Source: Chelatococcus asaccharovorans
GTDB taxonomy: Bacteria; Pseudomonadota; Alphaproteobacteria; Rhizobiales; Beijerinckiaceae
Assembly: GCF_003201475.1 (NCBI RefSeq)
Contig: NZ_QJJK01000004.1
Span: 132,631 to 196,630, forward strand
Direction: 5' to 3'
DNA length: 64,000 nucleotides
Below, one piece after another: positions 43,005-51,952 of the stretch; within the stretch, counting starts at the first letter, position 1, and the number at the start of each line of letters is the position of its first letter. The translations under genes and the position numbers were made by a program. Below the pieces are notes generated by a model. The model was given only the letters and a program-made list of their open reading frames with translations, did no database searches and was not told the origin of the DNA.

Positions 43005-43755
43005 CGCGGTTTCGAAGTCGTTCGGCGGCCTTCATGCGGTCTCGAACATCGACCTTGTCGCACCGCAGGGATCGATCACCGGATTGATCGGCCCGAACGG
43101 TGCCGGCAAGACTACCATCATCAACCTGATCACCGGCACCCTCCGGATCAGCTCGGGCCGTGTCTTTCTGGATGACGTCGAGCTCACCACGGCAGAGCCG
43201 GATGTGATCGCCCGTCGCGGAGTGTCGCGCACCTTCCAGAACATCCGTCTTCTGCCCGAGGCGAGCGTGCTCGATAACGTCATCATCGGCTTTCATCGCC
43301 ACGAGCGTTCCTCTGTTGTGGCGGGTCTTCTCGGTTTGCCGTCCTCGCTCCGCGAGACACGCGCGCTTCGGCAACGCGGCATGGAGATTCTCAAGCGTTT
43401 TCGCATTGAGCGGTTTGCCGACGCGGCGGCGGGTAGTTTGGCTTATGGCCATCAACGGCGTGTCGAAATGGCGAGAGCCGTGGCGGCGCAGCCCCGTATC
43501 CTGCTCCTGGACGAACCTGTCGCGGGAATGAATGATGTGGAGGCCGACGAATTGGGCGACCTCTATGAGGAACTGGCTGCGTCCGGGATCGGCCTTCTGA
43601 TGATCGAGCACAATGTTCGCTTCGTGACGCGGATGTGCACGCGCATCTATGCGATGGCATCCGGCAAGATGATCGCAGCTGGTCCGCCCGGCGAAGTATT
43701 GAAGGATCCCAACGTCATCGCCGCCTACCTCGGAGACCGCTATGCTAAGGGTTGA
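42985..43755 (+). CDS. Branched-chain-type ABC transporter ATPase (LivG family)
   Basis: A 256-residue ATPase. Walker A is IGPNGAGKTT, the Q-loop region SRTFQNIRLLPEASV, and Walker B LLLDEPVAGMND; the C-loop is degenerate (GSLAYGHQRRVE), as is common in LivG. GTG 42985 is chosen because GGAAGGAGG stands 6 nt upstream; the ATG at 42961 has no such site. It overlaps the end of the LivM-type gene and the start of the LivF-type gene. Confidence 0.93.
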   Translation: MSELRLDAVSKSFGGLHAVSNIDLVAPQGSITGLIGPNGAGKTTIINLITGTLRISSGRVFLDDVELTTAEPDVIARRGVSRTFQNIRLLPEASVLDNVIIGFHRHERSSVVAGLLGLPSSLRETRALRQRGMEILKRFRIERFADAAAGSLAYGHQRRVEMARAVAAQPRILLLDEPVAGMNDVEADELGDLYEELAASGIGLLMIEHNVRFVTRMCTRIYAMASGKMIAAGPPGEVLKDPNVIAAYLGDRYAKG

Positions 43756-44458
43756 AAATCTCGTCGCTGCCTATGACGGGATCAAGGCGCTTCGCGGCGT
43801 TAGCATAGAGCTGGGCCCCGGCGAGTTCGCCGCGGTGATCGGGGCCAACGGTGCGGGAAAGTCGACGCTCCTCAATACTGTGTCCGGTCTTGTACGCCCG
43901 GTCTCTGGCAAAGTGCTGCTCGATGGCAAGATGGTGGCCGGGTTGCCCGCGTACCAGATTGCCCGGAGGGGGCTGCTGCAGGTGCCGGAAGGGCGCATGA
44001 TCATGGGCAACCTTACCGTGCGTGAGAACATCCTGCTCGGATCGCTCACGCGCAACGGACGAACGCCCGCACATGATCTGGATGGCATTCTTGATTTGTT
44101 TCCGCGCTTGAGGGAGCGGATGCAGCAGGTTGCCGGCACGATGTCAGGTGGTGAGCAGCAGATGCTGGCGATTGCGCGCGCCCTGATGGGCGCCCCCAAG
44201 GTGCTGCTGCTGGACGAGCCAAGCCTTGGGCTCTCTCCATTGATGGCCGACCTGGTCTTCACTGCCCTCAGCAAGCTTCACGCCTCGGGTCTCGCGATCC
44301 TGCTGATCGAGCAGAACGTCCATCGCGCACTGGAGGTGGCGCAACGCGCCTATGTCATGGAGCAGGGCCGCATCGTTCAGGAGGGCAGCAGCCGTGAACT
44401 GATCAATGATGCACGCCTTATCGAACACTATCTGGGCGGTGCTGTTGCGGCGGCATGA
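43742..44458 (+). CDS. Branched-chain-type ABC transporter ATPase (LivF family)
   Basis: A 238-residue ATPase with Walker A VIGANGAGKSTLL, FPRLRERMQQ, signature MSGGEQQMLAIARALM and Walker B LLLDEPSLGLSP, the usual LivF set. It overlaps the LivG-type gene by 14 bp. The receptor gene follows 75 bp downstream. Confidence 0.94.
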   Translation: MLRVENLVAAYDGIKALRGVSIELGPGEFAAVIGANGAGKSTLLNTVSGLVRPVSGKVLLDGKMVAGLPAYQIARRGLLQVPEGRMIMGNLTVRENILLGSLTRNGRTPAHDLDGILDLFPRLRERMQQVAGTMSGGEQQMLAIARALMGAPKVLLLDEPSLGLSPLMADLVFTALSKLHASGLAILLIEQNVHRALEVAQRAYVMEQGRIVQEGSSRELINDARLIEHYLGGAVAAA

Positions 44459-44533
44459 CCGAAGTGGAAGCGATATCTTGTTCGCAATCGATGATCTCAA
44501 GGATCGCGTTTAAAAAAATCGGGAGGACGACCA

Positions 44534-45652
44534 ATGAAACTCGGAGCTGGTATTCTCGCATTTGCGGCGTTCGCAGCGCTCGCGGGCACCGCGCAGGCCC
44601 GTGAATTTCTTATAACATCCATCACTGAAAAAACGGGTAATCTCGCCTCGCAGGGTATTCCGCTGGCGCGCGGGATGGAGATCGCCGTCGATGAGATCAA
44701 TGCGTCGCGTTATCTGGGCGACAATACGATCAAACTGGTGCAGGAGGACAACGCCAGCGACAGGGGGCAAGCCGCGCTCTTGATGAGCAAGGCCAATGCA
44801 GCCGGCAGCATTGCCGTTATCGGCACGGCAACCGGCTACGTTTCGCATTCAATCGCACCTATTGCGAATGAATTGAAACTGCCCCTAATGGGCATGGTCT
44901 ATTCGCCCGACCTTCTGACCCCGGGACCCTATTCGGTAAAGATCACATCATCCGATGACAGCCACACCCTGTCCTTGGCGCGCTATGTCGTCGATGTTGC
45001 GAAGCCTAAGACCTGCCTCATCATCTATGCGAACGACAACCCCGGTTTTATCGCCCAATATAAGACGTTCCGCGCCTATGCAGAGGAGCGCGGCGTCAAG
45101 TTCATCGGCCAGGAGGCTGTTTCGCTGCAGGACACCGACTTCTCGGCGCTCGCGACGAAGATCGTGTCGCTTCAGCCGGACTGCTTGAACATCTCGACCA
45201 CCGCTCCCATTGGCGCCAATATCATCATTCAGGCCTTGCAGGCGGGGATGGACCCCGCTACGCAGATCTTCGCCGGCGCCGGTTTCGCCAACGAGCAGCT
45301 CATGAAGGTTGGCGGAAAGGCCGTTGAGAATGTCGTCGTCGTCGCTGATTTCGTTCCGCCGGGTGTCAATGACGCGGGCAAGGCCTTCAGCGCAGCTTAC
45401 ACCAAAAAATTCGGTGTCCCACCCGAGAACTGGTCGGCGGTCGGTTACACCCAGGTCATGCTCCTGGCTTACGGCCTGAAGCAGGCGGGAAGCTCGGCAA
45501 CCCGGGAGACGTTGCTTGACGCGATCCGGAACGTCGACAACTTTCCAAATATTCTTGGTGGAACAGGTGTTATGAGCATCAAGGACCGGCTGCCTGAATA
45601 CGAGGCCGCCATCATGAAGGTGAAAGACGGAAAATTTGTAAATGCCAAGTAA
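44534..45652 (+). CDS. Branched-chain-type ABC transporter substrate-binding protein
   Basis: A 372-residue periplasmic receptor of the LivK type. A signal peptide (MKLGAGILAFAAFAALAGTA, cleavage after AQA) precedes REFLITSITEKTGNLASQGI, and GMEIAVDEINAS is a family motif. ATG 44534 follows GGGAGGACG. It is placed after the ATPases, a frequent arrangement in catabolic HAAT systems. The ligand is unknown; given the P450 pathway downstream it may be an aromatic or alicyclic acid rather than leucine. Confidence 0.92.
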   Translation: MKLGAGILAFAAFAALAGTAQAREFLITSITEKTGNLASQGIPLARGMEIAVDEINASRYLGDNTIKLVQEDNASDRGQAALLMSKANAAGSIAVIGTATGYVSHSIAPIANELKLPLMGMVYSPDLLTPGPYSVKITSSDDSHTLSLARYVVDVAKPKTCLIIYANDNPGFIAQYKTFRAYAEERGVKFIGQEAVSLQDTDFSALATKIVSLQPDCLNISTTAPIGANIIIQALQAGMDPATQIFAGAGFANEQLMKVGGKAVENVVVVADFVPPGVNDAGKAFSAAYTKKFGVPPENWSAVGYTQVMLLAYGLKQAGSSATRETLLDAIRNVDNFPNILGGTGVMSIKDRLPEYEAAIMKVKDGKFVNAK

Positions 45653-45703
45653 AGAAAGCCGTTCAGAGCAGAACGCATTCTTTGTTATTCACATGAGCCC
45701 GTG

Positions 45704-46477
45704 ATGCGCAATTTTTCGGAATACTCCGGACACTATCCGGAATTCGAACTGAGCCGCGACAATGGCGTGGCTCACCTTCGGTTCAATACGAACGGCGGAC
45801 CGTGGATATGGTCCGCCCGCGCGCATCGCGAACTCGTTGCGGTCATGCGCGACCTGGATGACGACAGGGAAAATCGGGTTCTGGTTCTCAGTTCCGCCGG
45901 GCCGAACTGGGTCGAAGGGATTGACCTTGCCAGTTTCCGGGGGATCGCCTGGGACGAGATGACGTGGGAGGCGAAGCGCTACTTCCGCGCAATGCTCGAT
46001 TTGGAGATTCCGGTCATTGCCGCCGTTCGCGGGCGCTGCACCATCCATGCCGAAATCCCCTTGATGAGCGATATTGTCCTGGCGACGCCGGACGCCATCT
46101 TCGGCGACTCCGCGCATCTGCCGCGAAACGTTGTGCCTGGAGACGGTACGCATATCATCTGGTCTGCCCTGCTTGGGCCCAATCGCAGCCGCTCGCTGCT
46201 GTTCGGAGAGAGCTTTATCGGTGCTGAAGAAGCACGCTCTGTGGGGATGATTGCGGAAATCGTCCCCGCCGAGAGTATCCTGGAGCGTGCCTTCGAACAC
46301 GCGCATCGCATCGCGAGCAAGCCCTCGGTTGTGGCGCGCAACACGCGCACCGCCCTGATCCGGCCACTGCGCCAGGCGATCGAGGACGGCCTGGCGATGG
46401 GACTGGCGCTGCAGGGCGCTGCCTATAGTAATCAGCCTCATCGTGGTGAGGTACCCGTTGATCCTGATCGCAAATAG
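45704..46477 (+). CDS. Enoyl-CoA hydratase/isomerase family protein
   Basis: A 257-residue crotonase-fold protein with NGVAHLRFNTNGGPWIWSA, VEGIDLASFRG and AAVRGRCTIHAEIPLMSDIV. The typical AGAD oxyanion loop is changed to NWVEGIDL, and the TIHAEIPL segment keeps a glutamate at the position of the first hydratase Glu. It belongs to a divergent subgroup; reactions such as C-C bond hydrolysis of cyclic 1,3-diketones are possible in such branches. GTG 45701 is an alternative start. Confidence 0.8.
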   Translation: MRNFSEYSGHYPEFELSRDNGVAHLRFNTNGGPWIWSARAHRELVAVMRDLDDDRENRVLVLSSAGPNWVEGIDLASFRGIAWDEMTWEAKRYFRAMLDLEIPVIAAVRGRCTIHAEIPLMSDIVLATPDAIFGDSAHLPRNVVPGDGTHIIWSALLGPNRSRSLLFGESFIGAEEARSVGMIAEIVPAESILERAFEHAHRIASKPSVVARNTRTALIRPLRQAIEDGLAMGLALQGAAYSNQPHRGEVPVDPDRK

Positions 46478-46520
46478 TCCTGTTCAGCCTTGAATATCTT
46501 GGCGCGGCGAGAAGTTTACG

Positions 46521-46844
46521 ATGAAGCAAACAATTACGGTAACTTGGCTTTGCGCGGATGGCGCCTCCGTCACGGCAGAGGTTCCCCTAGGGCACAGCCT
46601 TATGGAAGCGGCCGTTGCGCACAATGTTCCAGGCGTTATCGGCGATTGTGGCGGCGCTCTAGCCTGCGCGACATGTCACGTTGTCGTCGAGAGCGCGCCC
46701 ATACCGTTGCCGATGCCGAGCGCGACCGAAGGGGAGATGCTGGAATTCACGGAGGCGCCGGCTGAGCCGAGCTCGCGCTTGTCGTGCCAGATCAAGGCAG
46801 TTCCGGAGCTCAACGGTCTCATTCTGCGCGTTCCGGGCCCGTGA
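46521..46844 (+). CDS. [2Fe-2S] ferredoxin, P450 partner
   Basis: A 107-residue plant/vertebrate-type ferredoxin of the putidaredoxin/palustrisredoxin group. Cluster ligands are Cys43, Cys49, Cys52 and Cys89 (DCGGALACATCHV ... LSCQI). It lies 41 bp before the P450 start codon. With the FAD-dependent reductase at 61.6 kb it makes a class I electron chain from NADH to the P450. Length is normal. Confidence 0.94.
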   Translation: MKQTITVTWLCADGASVTAEVPLGHSLMEAAVAHNVPGVIGDCGGALACATCHVVVESAPIPLPMPSATEGEMLEFTEAPAEPSSRLSCQIKAVPELNGLILRVPGP

Positions 46845-46885
46845 CTTTTGCGACGAGATCACAGCTGTTGGGAGGTCAAAAAGCC

Positions 46886-48124
46886 ATGGCTGAAGCAACG
46901 ACACAAGGTGATGGGCGAGCCATGCAGGCCGGCTCTTCCTCTATTCCGGTCCTCAATCTTGATCCCTATGCGCCGGAGACGATCGATAATCCCTATGGGT
47001 TTGACGAGGCGCTGCGCGAAGCGGGGCCGGTCGTGTGGTTGTCTCGCTATCAGTGTTATGCGACGGGCCGTTTCGACGAGGCGCAGACCGCGTTCTCCGA
47101 TGACAGCCGGTTTCTCTGCACCGCTGGCGTGGGGTTGACCGATATTCGCAAGCCAGAGTCGCTTCGCGACAAGAACCCGTTGATGGAGGTGGAGCCGGCA
47201 GTGCACCGGCGCGTCCGGGGCAACATGATGAAAATCCTGTCGCCTACGCTGATGCGCAGCTATCGCGCGCGGTTTGAGGAAAAAGCGGATGCCATCGTGG
47301 CCCAAATGGTCAAGAAAGGCCGGTTCGATGGTCTCCATGATCTGGTCGAGCCGTTTATCCTGGATGTATTCCCTGAGACCGTTGGAATTCGGATCAATCC
47401 AGAGACAGTGCTGTTGTTCGGGGATCTGAATTTCAATGCAAATGGCCCCATGAACCAGTTCTACAAAGAAGCGCTGGAACGGGTGTCACCGCATTTGCCG
47501 GACTTCGAACGTTCCTTCCGAAAGGAGAACATGCAGCCTGGCGGGATGGGTGCGCGACTCTACGAGGAAGAGGAAGCCGGCGTCTTTGAACCGGGGACCG
47601 CCTTTGGTTTCGTTCGGGTCCTGTTCCGCGGTGGGTTTGATACCACGATTGCCGGGATCAGCGGTGCGCTGCTCGCGCTATCCCGCGACCCGGCGGCGTG
47701 GGCCTATATGAAGGATAATCCCGACAAAGTGCTCAACGCCTTCGACGAGGCGCTGCGTCATGTCTCACCTTTCCGGGTTTCGCACCGTGTCACGGTCCCT
47801 GAAGGCTGTGAGTTTGCAGGGGCTCGGCTTGAGGGTGACCGGAAGATCGCCATCTTCATGGAAGCAGCTAACCGCGATCCGCGGAAATGGCCACAGGCTG
47901 ATCGTTACGATCCATCGCGCGCAGCGGTCACGGAGCATCTCGCGTTCGGTCATGGCGCTCACAAGTGCATCGGTTTGCTGGTGGCTCGCTATGAGGCCGA
48001 GGCGCTGCTGCGTGCCGTGATCCGTCAAGTCGATCAACTGACCTTTGCTGGTGAGAGTGAGCCGGCCTATCGACGGATCAATACGCTGCGAAGCCTTGTA
48101 GACCTCCCGTTGGAGGCTCACTGA
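46886..48124 (+). CDS. Cytochrome P450 (class I, CYP199/CYP101-like)
   Basis: A 412-residue soluble bacterial P450. The heme-thiolate loop is FGHGAHKCIG with Cys361; the consensus Arg is replaced by His, as in CYP101/CYP199-type enzymes. The I-helix oxygen-activating motif is GGFDTT (249-254) and the K-helix ExxR is Glu288-x-x-Arg291 (DEALRHVSP). ATG 46886 has GGGAGGTCA upstream. CYP199 relatives hydroxylate or O-demethylate para-substituted benzoates; CYP101 relatives hydroxylate terpenoids. I cannot choose between these from sequence. Confidence 0.93.
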   Translation: MAEATTQGDGRAMQAGSSSIPVLNLDPYAPETIDNPYGFDEALREAGPVVWLSRYQCYATGRFDEAQTAFSDDSRFLCTAGVGLTDIRKPESLRDKNPLMEVEPAVHRRVRGNMMKILSPTLMRSYRARFEEKADAIVAQMVKKGRFDGLHDLVEPFILDVFPETVGIRINPETVLLFGDLNFNANGPMNQFYKEALERVSPHLPDFERSFRKENMQPGGMGARLYEEEEAGVFEPGTAFGFVRVLFRGGFDTTIAGISGALLALSRDPAAWAYMKDNPDKVLNAFDEALRHVSPFRVSHRVTVPEGCEFAGARLEGDRKIAIFMEAANRDPRKWPQADRYDPSRAAVTEHLAFGHGAHKCIGLLVARYEAEALLRAVIRQVDQLTFAGESEPAYRRINTLRSLVDLPLEAH

Positions 48125-48174
48125 CTCCGGCTACCGGCCGATATGGCATGGATTTTGGGTGGCGAGGTTGCACC

Positions 48175-49023
48175 ATGAACGAAGTGCGTTTGGAAGTTCC
48201 CGAGATCAGCCGCGATGGACGGCTGAGGGGCAAGGTCGCTGTCGTTACAGGGGCCGGCTCTGCAGGGACGATGGGCGGAACCGGGGCGAATATCGCCGTC
48301 CTCTTCGCCGCCAAAGGTGCCAAGCTCGTGCTGGTCGACATTGATCAGGCGCGTGCCGAGCATACGCTGAGTGCCGTAAGAGCTCTCGGCGGTGAGGCGG
48401 TCGTCGCCATTGGCGACATAACCAGAGCAGATCATTGTCGTCGTATGATCGAGACGGCTCAATCCGCGTTCGGGGCGATCGATATTCTTGTAAACAACGC
48501 CGCGATCGCACCAGGGGAACAAGCGAATACCGAGGAACTGTGGGACCGCATTATCGACATCAACTTGAAGGGCGCCAAGCTGATGTCAGACGCGGTACTC
48601 GACCCTATGAAAGCACAGGGGCGTGGCTCCATTGTCCATATATCCTCGATCGCCGCGCTCGCCGCAGGCGGCGGCATCGCCTATTCCGCGTCAAAGGGCG
48701 GCATGGTCGCGATGACCAAGGCGCAGGCATACGAATACGGCCCCCACGGTATCCGGGTGAACAACGTAGCACCCGGGCATGTGGCCATTCCAATGGGCCT
48801 GAATTTCAAAGGCTGGAACGGGGCGGGAACCGACGCAATCCGTAGAAAGCGTGCCAGGGCAAGTCTTCTCGGCACCGAGGGAACCGGGTGGGACGTGGCC
48901 TATGCCGTCCTTTTCCTCGTGAGCGATGAAGCCGCTTATATCACGGGACACACGCTACCGGTGGATGGCGGCACCACTGCGGTGATGCCGATCGTGATGG
49001 CTGAACGCATTCTGACGGATTGA
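48175..49023 (+). CDS. Short-chain dehydrogenase/reductase
   Basis: A 282-residue SDR with an unusually long nucleotide loop, VVTGAGSAGTMGGTGANIA, in place of the usual TGxxxGIG, then NNAAIAPG, ISSIAALAAGGG and YSASKGGMVAMT. Asp in LVLVDID suggests NAD. It follows the P450 gene by 50 bp and may oxidise the alcohol the P450 makes. ATG 48175 is chosen for GGCGAGG upstream over an in-frame ATG at 48148. It ends the plus-strand operon. Confidence 0.9.
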   Translation: MNEVRLEVPEISRDGRLRGKVAVVTGAGSAGTMGGTGANIAVLFAAKGAKLVLVDIDQARAEHTLSAVRALGGEAVVAIGDITRADHCRRMIETAQSAFGAIDILVNNAAIAPGEQANTEELWDRIIDINLKGAKLMSDAVLDPMKAQGRGSIVHISSIAALAAGGGIAYSASKGGMVAMTKAQAYEYGPHGIRVNNVAPGHVAIPMGLNFKGWNGAGTDAIRRKRARASLLGTEGTGWDVAYAVLFLVSDEAAYITGHTLPVDGGTTAVMPIVMAERILTD

Positions 49024-49043
49024 TCGCCGTGTCAAAAGCCGAT

Positions 49044-49066
49044 GGGCGGGCGTAGGCCCGCCCTTT
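49044..49066. terminator. Bidirectional intrinsic terminator between convergent SDR genes
   Basis: GGGCGGGC-GTAG-GCCCGCCC is a perfect 8-bp GC stem followed by TTT, 20 bp after the plus-strand SDR stop and about 15 bp from the end of the convergent SDR gene. It is well placed to end both transcripts. Confidence 0.75.
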
Positions 49067-49080
49067 CCGCTGTTGGGATC

Positions 49081-50043
49081 TCAACCGTCGATATCTTTTC
49101 CCTCGAGGGCGAAAACCCGATTGCGGACAGCGCGAAATTCGTCCGTCATCGCATGCATGGGGTCCTCGCCGTTCTCAGCCATGATCTCATCGATATGGGC
49201 GCTGACGTCATCGGGGCTGATTCCGCCGACGTCGGAGGCGAGCCATCCCTGATTGAGGCTGCGGCGGACCCGTGCAAAGCGGCCTCCAACCGCGGAGATA
49301 AGCTCGCCCGTAATCGCGCACGCTTCGCTCGCCAGGTACAAGGTTGCGGCGGAGACCGTTTCGGGTGGCGAGCGGTGATGGATATCCCGCTGATATCGGA
49401 CATTTGCCGCTGCATCTCTAGCCGGGATCGCGAGTGCGGGATTCTCAAGCGCCATCGGTGAGACGGCGAAGGGTAAGATGCCGTTGACCTTGATGCCGAG
49501 GGGCTCGCCTTCCATCGCCAGGCACGGGACCAGACCCAGCATCGCGGCCTTCGCTGCGCTGTAGGCACTGTTGCCTTCCATGCCGAAATTCGCGGCGGAT
49601 GAGGTCAAGACGATGCGTCCGTAGCCGGCTTTTGCCATCTCGCGCCAGATAGGTTGAGTCACGCCGAACACGGCGGTCAGGTGGACATCGATCGTCCATC
49701 GGGCCAGATCCAGGTCAAGCTCACCGAACATGCCGCGGCGGAGCACACCTGCATTGTTGATCAGCACGTCAATCCGTCCGAAATGCCCCAGGGCTAGGGC
49801 ACATATGTCCGAGCCTGCAGACTTGTGCGTGAGATCATGGTGCGAGGCAATCGCTTCACCCCCCCGAGCGACAATTTCGGCGACAACCTCGTCGGCCCGA
49901 AAACTGCCGCTCGTCTCGCCGGCACCGACGTCATTCACCACCACCCGCGCGCCACGGGCGGCCAAGCCCAGCGCATAGTCGCGCCCGATACCGCGGCCAG
50001 CCCCGGTCACGATCGCTACCCGGTCCTTGAAGGATACGGTCAT
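49081..50043 (-). CDS. Short-chain dehydrogenase, MFE-2-type 3-hydroxyacyl-CoA dehydrogenase-like
   Basis: A 320-residue SDR. VTGAGRGIGRDYALGLAARG, VVVNDVGAGETSGSFRADEV, NNAGVLRRGMF, LTSSAANFGMEG and YSAAKAAMLGL match the (3R)-hydroxyacyl-CoA dehydrogenase domain of MFE-2 enzymes, including the insert after strand 2. A C-terminal extension of about 40 residues follows the core. It should oxidise a 3-hydroxyacyl-CoA made by the MaoC-type hydratase next door. ATG 50043 has GAGGACC upstream. Confidence 0.9.
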   Translation of the reverse strand: MTVSFKDRVAIVTGAGRGIGRDYALGLAARGARVVVNDVGAGETSGSFRADEVVAEIVARGGEAIASHHDLTHKSAGSDICALALGHFGRIDVLINNAGVLRRGMFGELDLDLARWTIDVHLTAVFGVTQPIWREMAKAGYGRIVLTSSAANFGMEGNSAYSAAKAAMLGLVPCLAMEGEPLGIKVNGILPFAVSPMALENPALAIPARDAAANVRYQRDIHHRSPPETVSAATLYLASEACAITGELISAVGGRFARVRRSLNQGWLASDVGGISPDDVSAHIDEIMAENGEDPMHAMTDEFRAVRNRVFALEGKDIDG

Positions 50044-50057
50044 CTTTGAAGGTCCTC

Positions 50058-51098
50058 TCAGTATCCCGCCGCGGCATAGGGCCCTTGTCCGCGGCGATAA
50101 AGCAGCAGATTGCGCCTGTAGCTGCAAACAAGCCGGTCACCGCTATAGGCCTGCGTATCGACCGTTGCGATACCTTGGTCCGGTCGCGACCGGGACGCAC
50201 GGAGGCCGACAACCGTCGATTCAGCCCTTATCGTTTCATCCGGTGCAACAGGCGCTGGCAGCTCGATGTCTGTCCACCCGAGATTGGCGACAACCCGGCC
50301 GAATGTACGCGTGGTCAAGGCGGTCACGGCACCAAGTACGAAAGGCTCCCAGATCTCGTCGGCTATTCCGGTTCGCTCCCGATAGTCGGCGTCCTGCCAG
50401 CGCGGATTGATCTCCAGGGACCGCAGGGCAGCCTGCCTGCTTTCGTAGGCCATGAGGCTGCGTGGAGGCCAATGCTCGTAGGTTTCGTCGAGAGCCAGAT
50501 CCTCGTACCAGAGCCCCGTCTGTTCGGTTCGCACGCCGTCGACGTCCTTGTGGTAAAGGCAGAAGCGCTCATCGGTGCAAACGGGCAGACCGTGCTGATC
50601 CTCAGGATGTCGGCCGGCGCGATAGAGCTCGATATGACAGTCGATCCGGGCAACGATGGCACCGGAGCGGTTGATCCCGTTGATGCGCAGTTGCACCTGG
50701 CCGACATCTCGATCGCCCAGATCGGTCACGCCGATGACTTCCGATTCCGAGCGCAAGGTGTCATCCCCGCGGACCGGAGCGGTCAACGCCAGGTTATCGA
50801 TCCGGAGAATGCGACGCCTGCGATACCAACTGCGAGAGATCATGCCCATGAAGCGCTGGACAGTCATGGTGCTGACGGTCAGGGGCGTTCCCCATTCGGT
50901 CCGGGCGGCGTATTGGCTGTCATAATGCAGATGCGCATTGTTGATGAGGTCAACGGAATCCAGTTGGTTGTCTCGCTGCGTCACGTCGATGGCCGGGCGG
51001 TGACGAATGCGCATGCCCGGCGACAGATCTTCGTAGCTCAGCCCAAAACGTTCACGATAGCGATGAGGCCCGACACGCAGATATCCGTAGCAGCTCAT
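50058..51098 (-). CDS. Double-hotdog MaoC-like dehydratase
   Basis: A 346-residue protein with two hotdog domains (about 1-165 and 180-340). FGLSYEDLSPGMRIRHRPAI starts the first and LWYEDLALDETYEHWPPRSL the second. This layout is that of mesaconyl-CoA hydratase and related 2-enoyl-CoA hydratases. It likely hydrates an unsaturated acyl-CoA, with the CitE-like lyase cleaving the product and the SDR oxidising it. Its ATG overlaps the lyase stop by 4 bp. Confidence 0.82.
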   Translation of the reverse strand: MSCYGYLRVGPHRYRERFGLSYEDLSPGMRIRHRPAIDVTQRDNQLDSVDLINNAHLHYDSQYAARTEWGTPLTVSTMTVQRFMGMISRSWYRRRRILRIDNLALTAPVRGDDTLRSESEVIGVTDLGDRDVGQVQLRINGINRSGAIVARIDCHIELYRAGRHPEDQHGLPVCTDERFCLYHKDVDGVRTEQTGLWYEDLALDETYEHWPPRSLMAYESRQAALRSLEINPRWQDADYRERTGIADEIWEPFVLGAVTALTTRTFGRVVANLGWTDIELPAPVAPDETIRAESTVVGLRASRSRPDQGIATVDTQAYSGDRLVCSYRRNLLLYRRGQGPYAAAGY

Positions 51099-51949
51099 GC
51101 CATCGCTCCGAATTCATGCCCGGTTGCCCGTGCGAGGGTCCGTCTCGCCGCCAAAGCGATGGGCCGATCGATGAGACGGCCGTCGAGGCTGCACGCCCCG
51201 TTACCTGCCGCAGCGAACGCGGTGAGGATCCGCTTGGCCGTGCTGATTGCTTCGGCCGACGGCGTCAGGGTCTGATTGATCACGCCGACTTGTTTGGGAT
51301 GGATGGCAAGTTTGCCTGACATCCCGAGCCGGGACGCGGCTGCCGTTTCCGCCGCCAGTGCTGCGTCGTCGCTGAGCGAAAGGCACGGTACGTCCCACGC
51401 CGGACAGCAGCCGATTGCCGCGGCTTGAACGAGACGCGAACGCGCCATGACGAGCGGTTCCCAGGCCAATTCGACACCAAGGTTCGCCGCGAGATCAGCG
51501 CCGCCCAGGGCAAGACATTCAACGGCCGCGTGGGCCGCCGTCTGCACCGCCCTTTCCAGCCCGAGCGCGGTTTCAACCAGGGCAATGATCGGTGGGATCG
51601 CGCTCGCGGTCGCTGACAGATGGGCCGCGGCAATGGTAACTTCGTCCGGCCCCTCGACTTTCGGGAGCATCAAGGCGGCCCAGGGCGTTGAACAGCTTCG
51701 CAGCATCAGGAAGTCGCGAAGACCATCCTCAGTCGCGATGTGGTTCACGCGCAGGGCGATGCGCTCGCGGTCGCCTTCCGGCAGGCGGGCAACGGCGCTC
51801 CGCGCGCTTTCGCGGGCCTCCGGTGCAACACCGTCTTCCAGATCGACGACGACAAGATCGGCGTCCGAGGCGAGAACCTTGGCCAAGCTGGCGAGTTTCG
51901 TGGCGGGCATGAACAGCGCACTTCGGATGGGAAAGAGGCGATCCGACAT
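51095..51949 (-). CDS. CitE/HpcH-family CoA ester lyase
   Basis: A 284-residue TIM-barrel lyase. RSALFMPATKLASLAKVLAS, ADLVVVDLEDGVAP and MLPKVEGPDEV are CitE signatures, and the Mg-binding Glu in ALVETALGLE is present. The family includes citrate lyase beta, malyl-CoA/methylmalyl-CoA lyases and thioesterases. It is translationally coupled to the double-hotdog gene. It is the second of two CitE-like paralogues in this operon. Confidence 0.88.
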   Translation of the reverse strand: MSDRLFPIRSALFMPATKLASLAKVLASDADLVVVDLEDGVAPEARESARSAVARLPEGDRERIALRVNHIATEDGLRDFLMLRSCSTPWAALMLPKVEGPDEVTIAAAHLSATASAIPPIIALVETALGLERAVQTAAHAAVECLALGGADLAANLGVELAWEPLVMARSRLVQAAAIGCCPAWDVPCLSLSDDAALAAETAAASRLGMSGKLAIHPKQVGVINQTLTPSAEAISTAKRILTAFAAAGNGACSLDGRLIDRPIALAARRTLARATGHEFGAMA

Positions 51950-51952
51950 GGC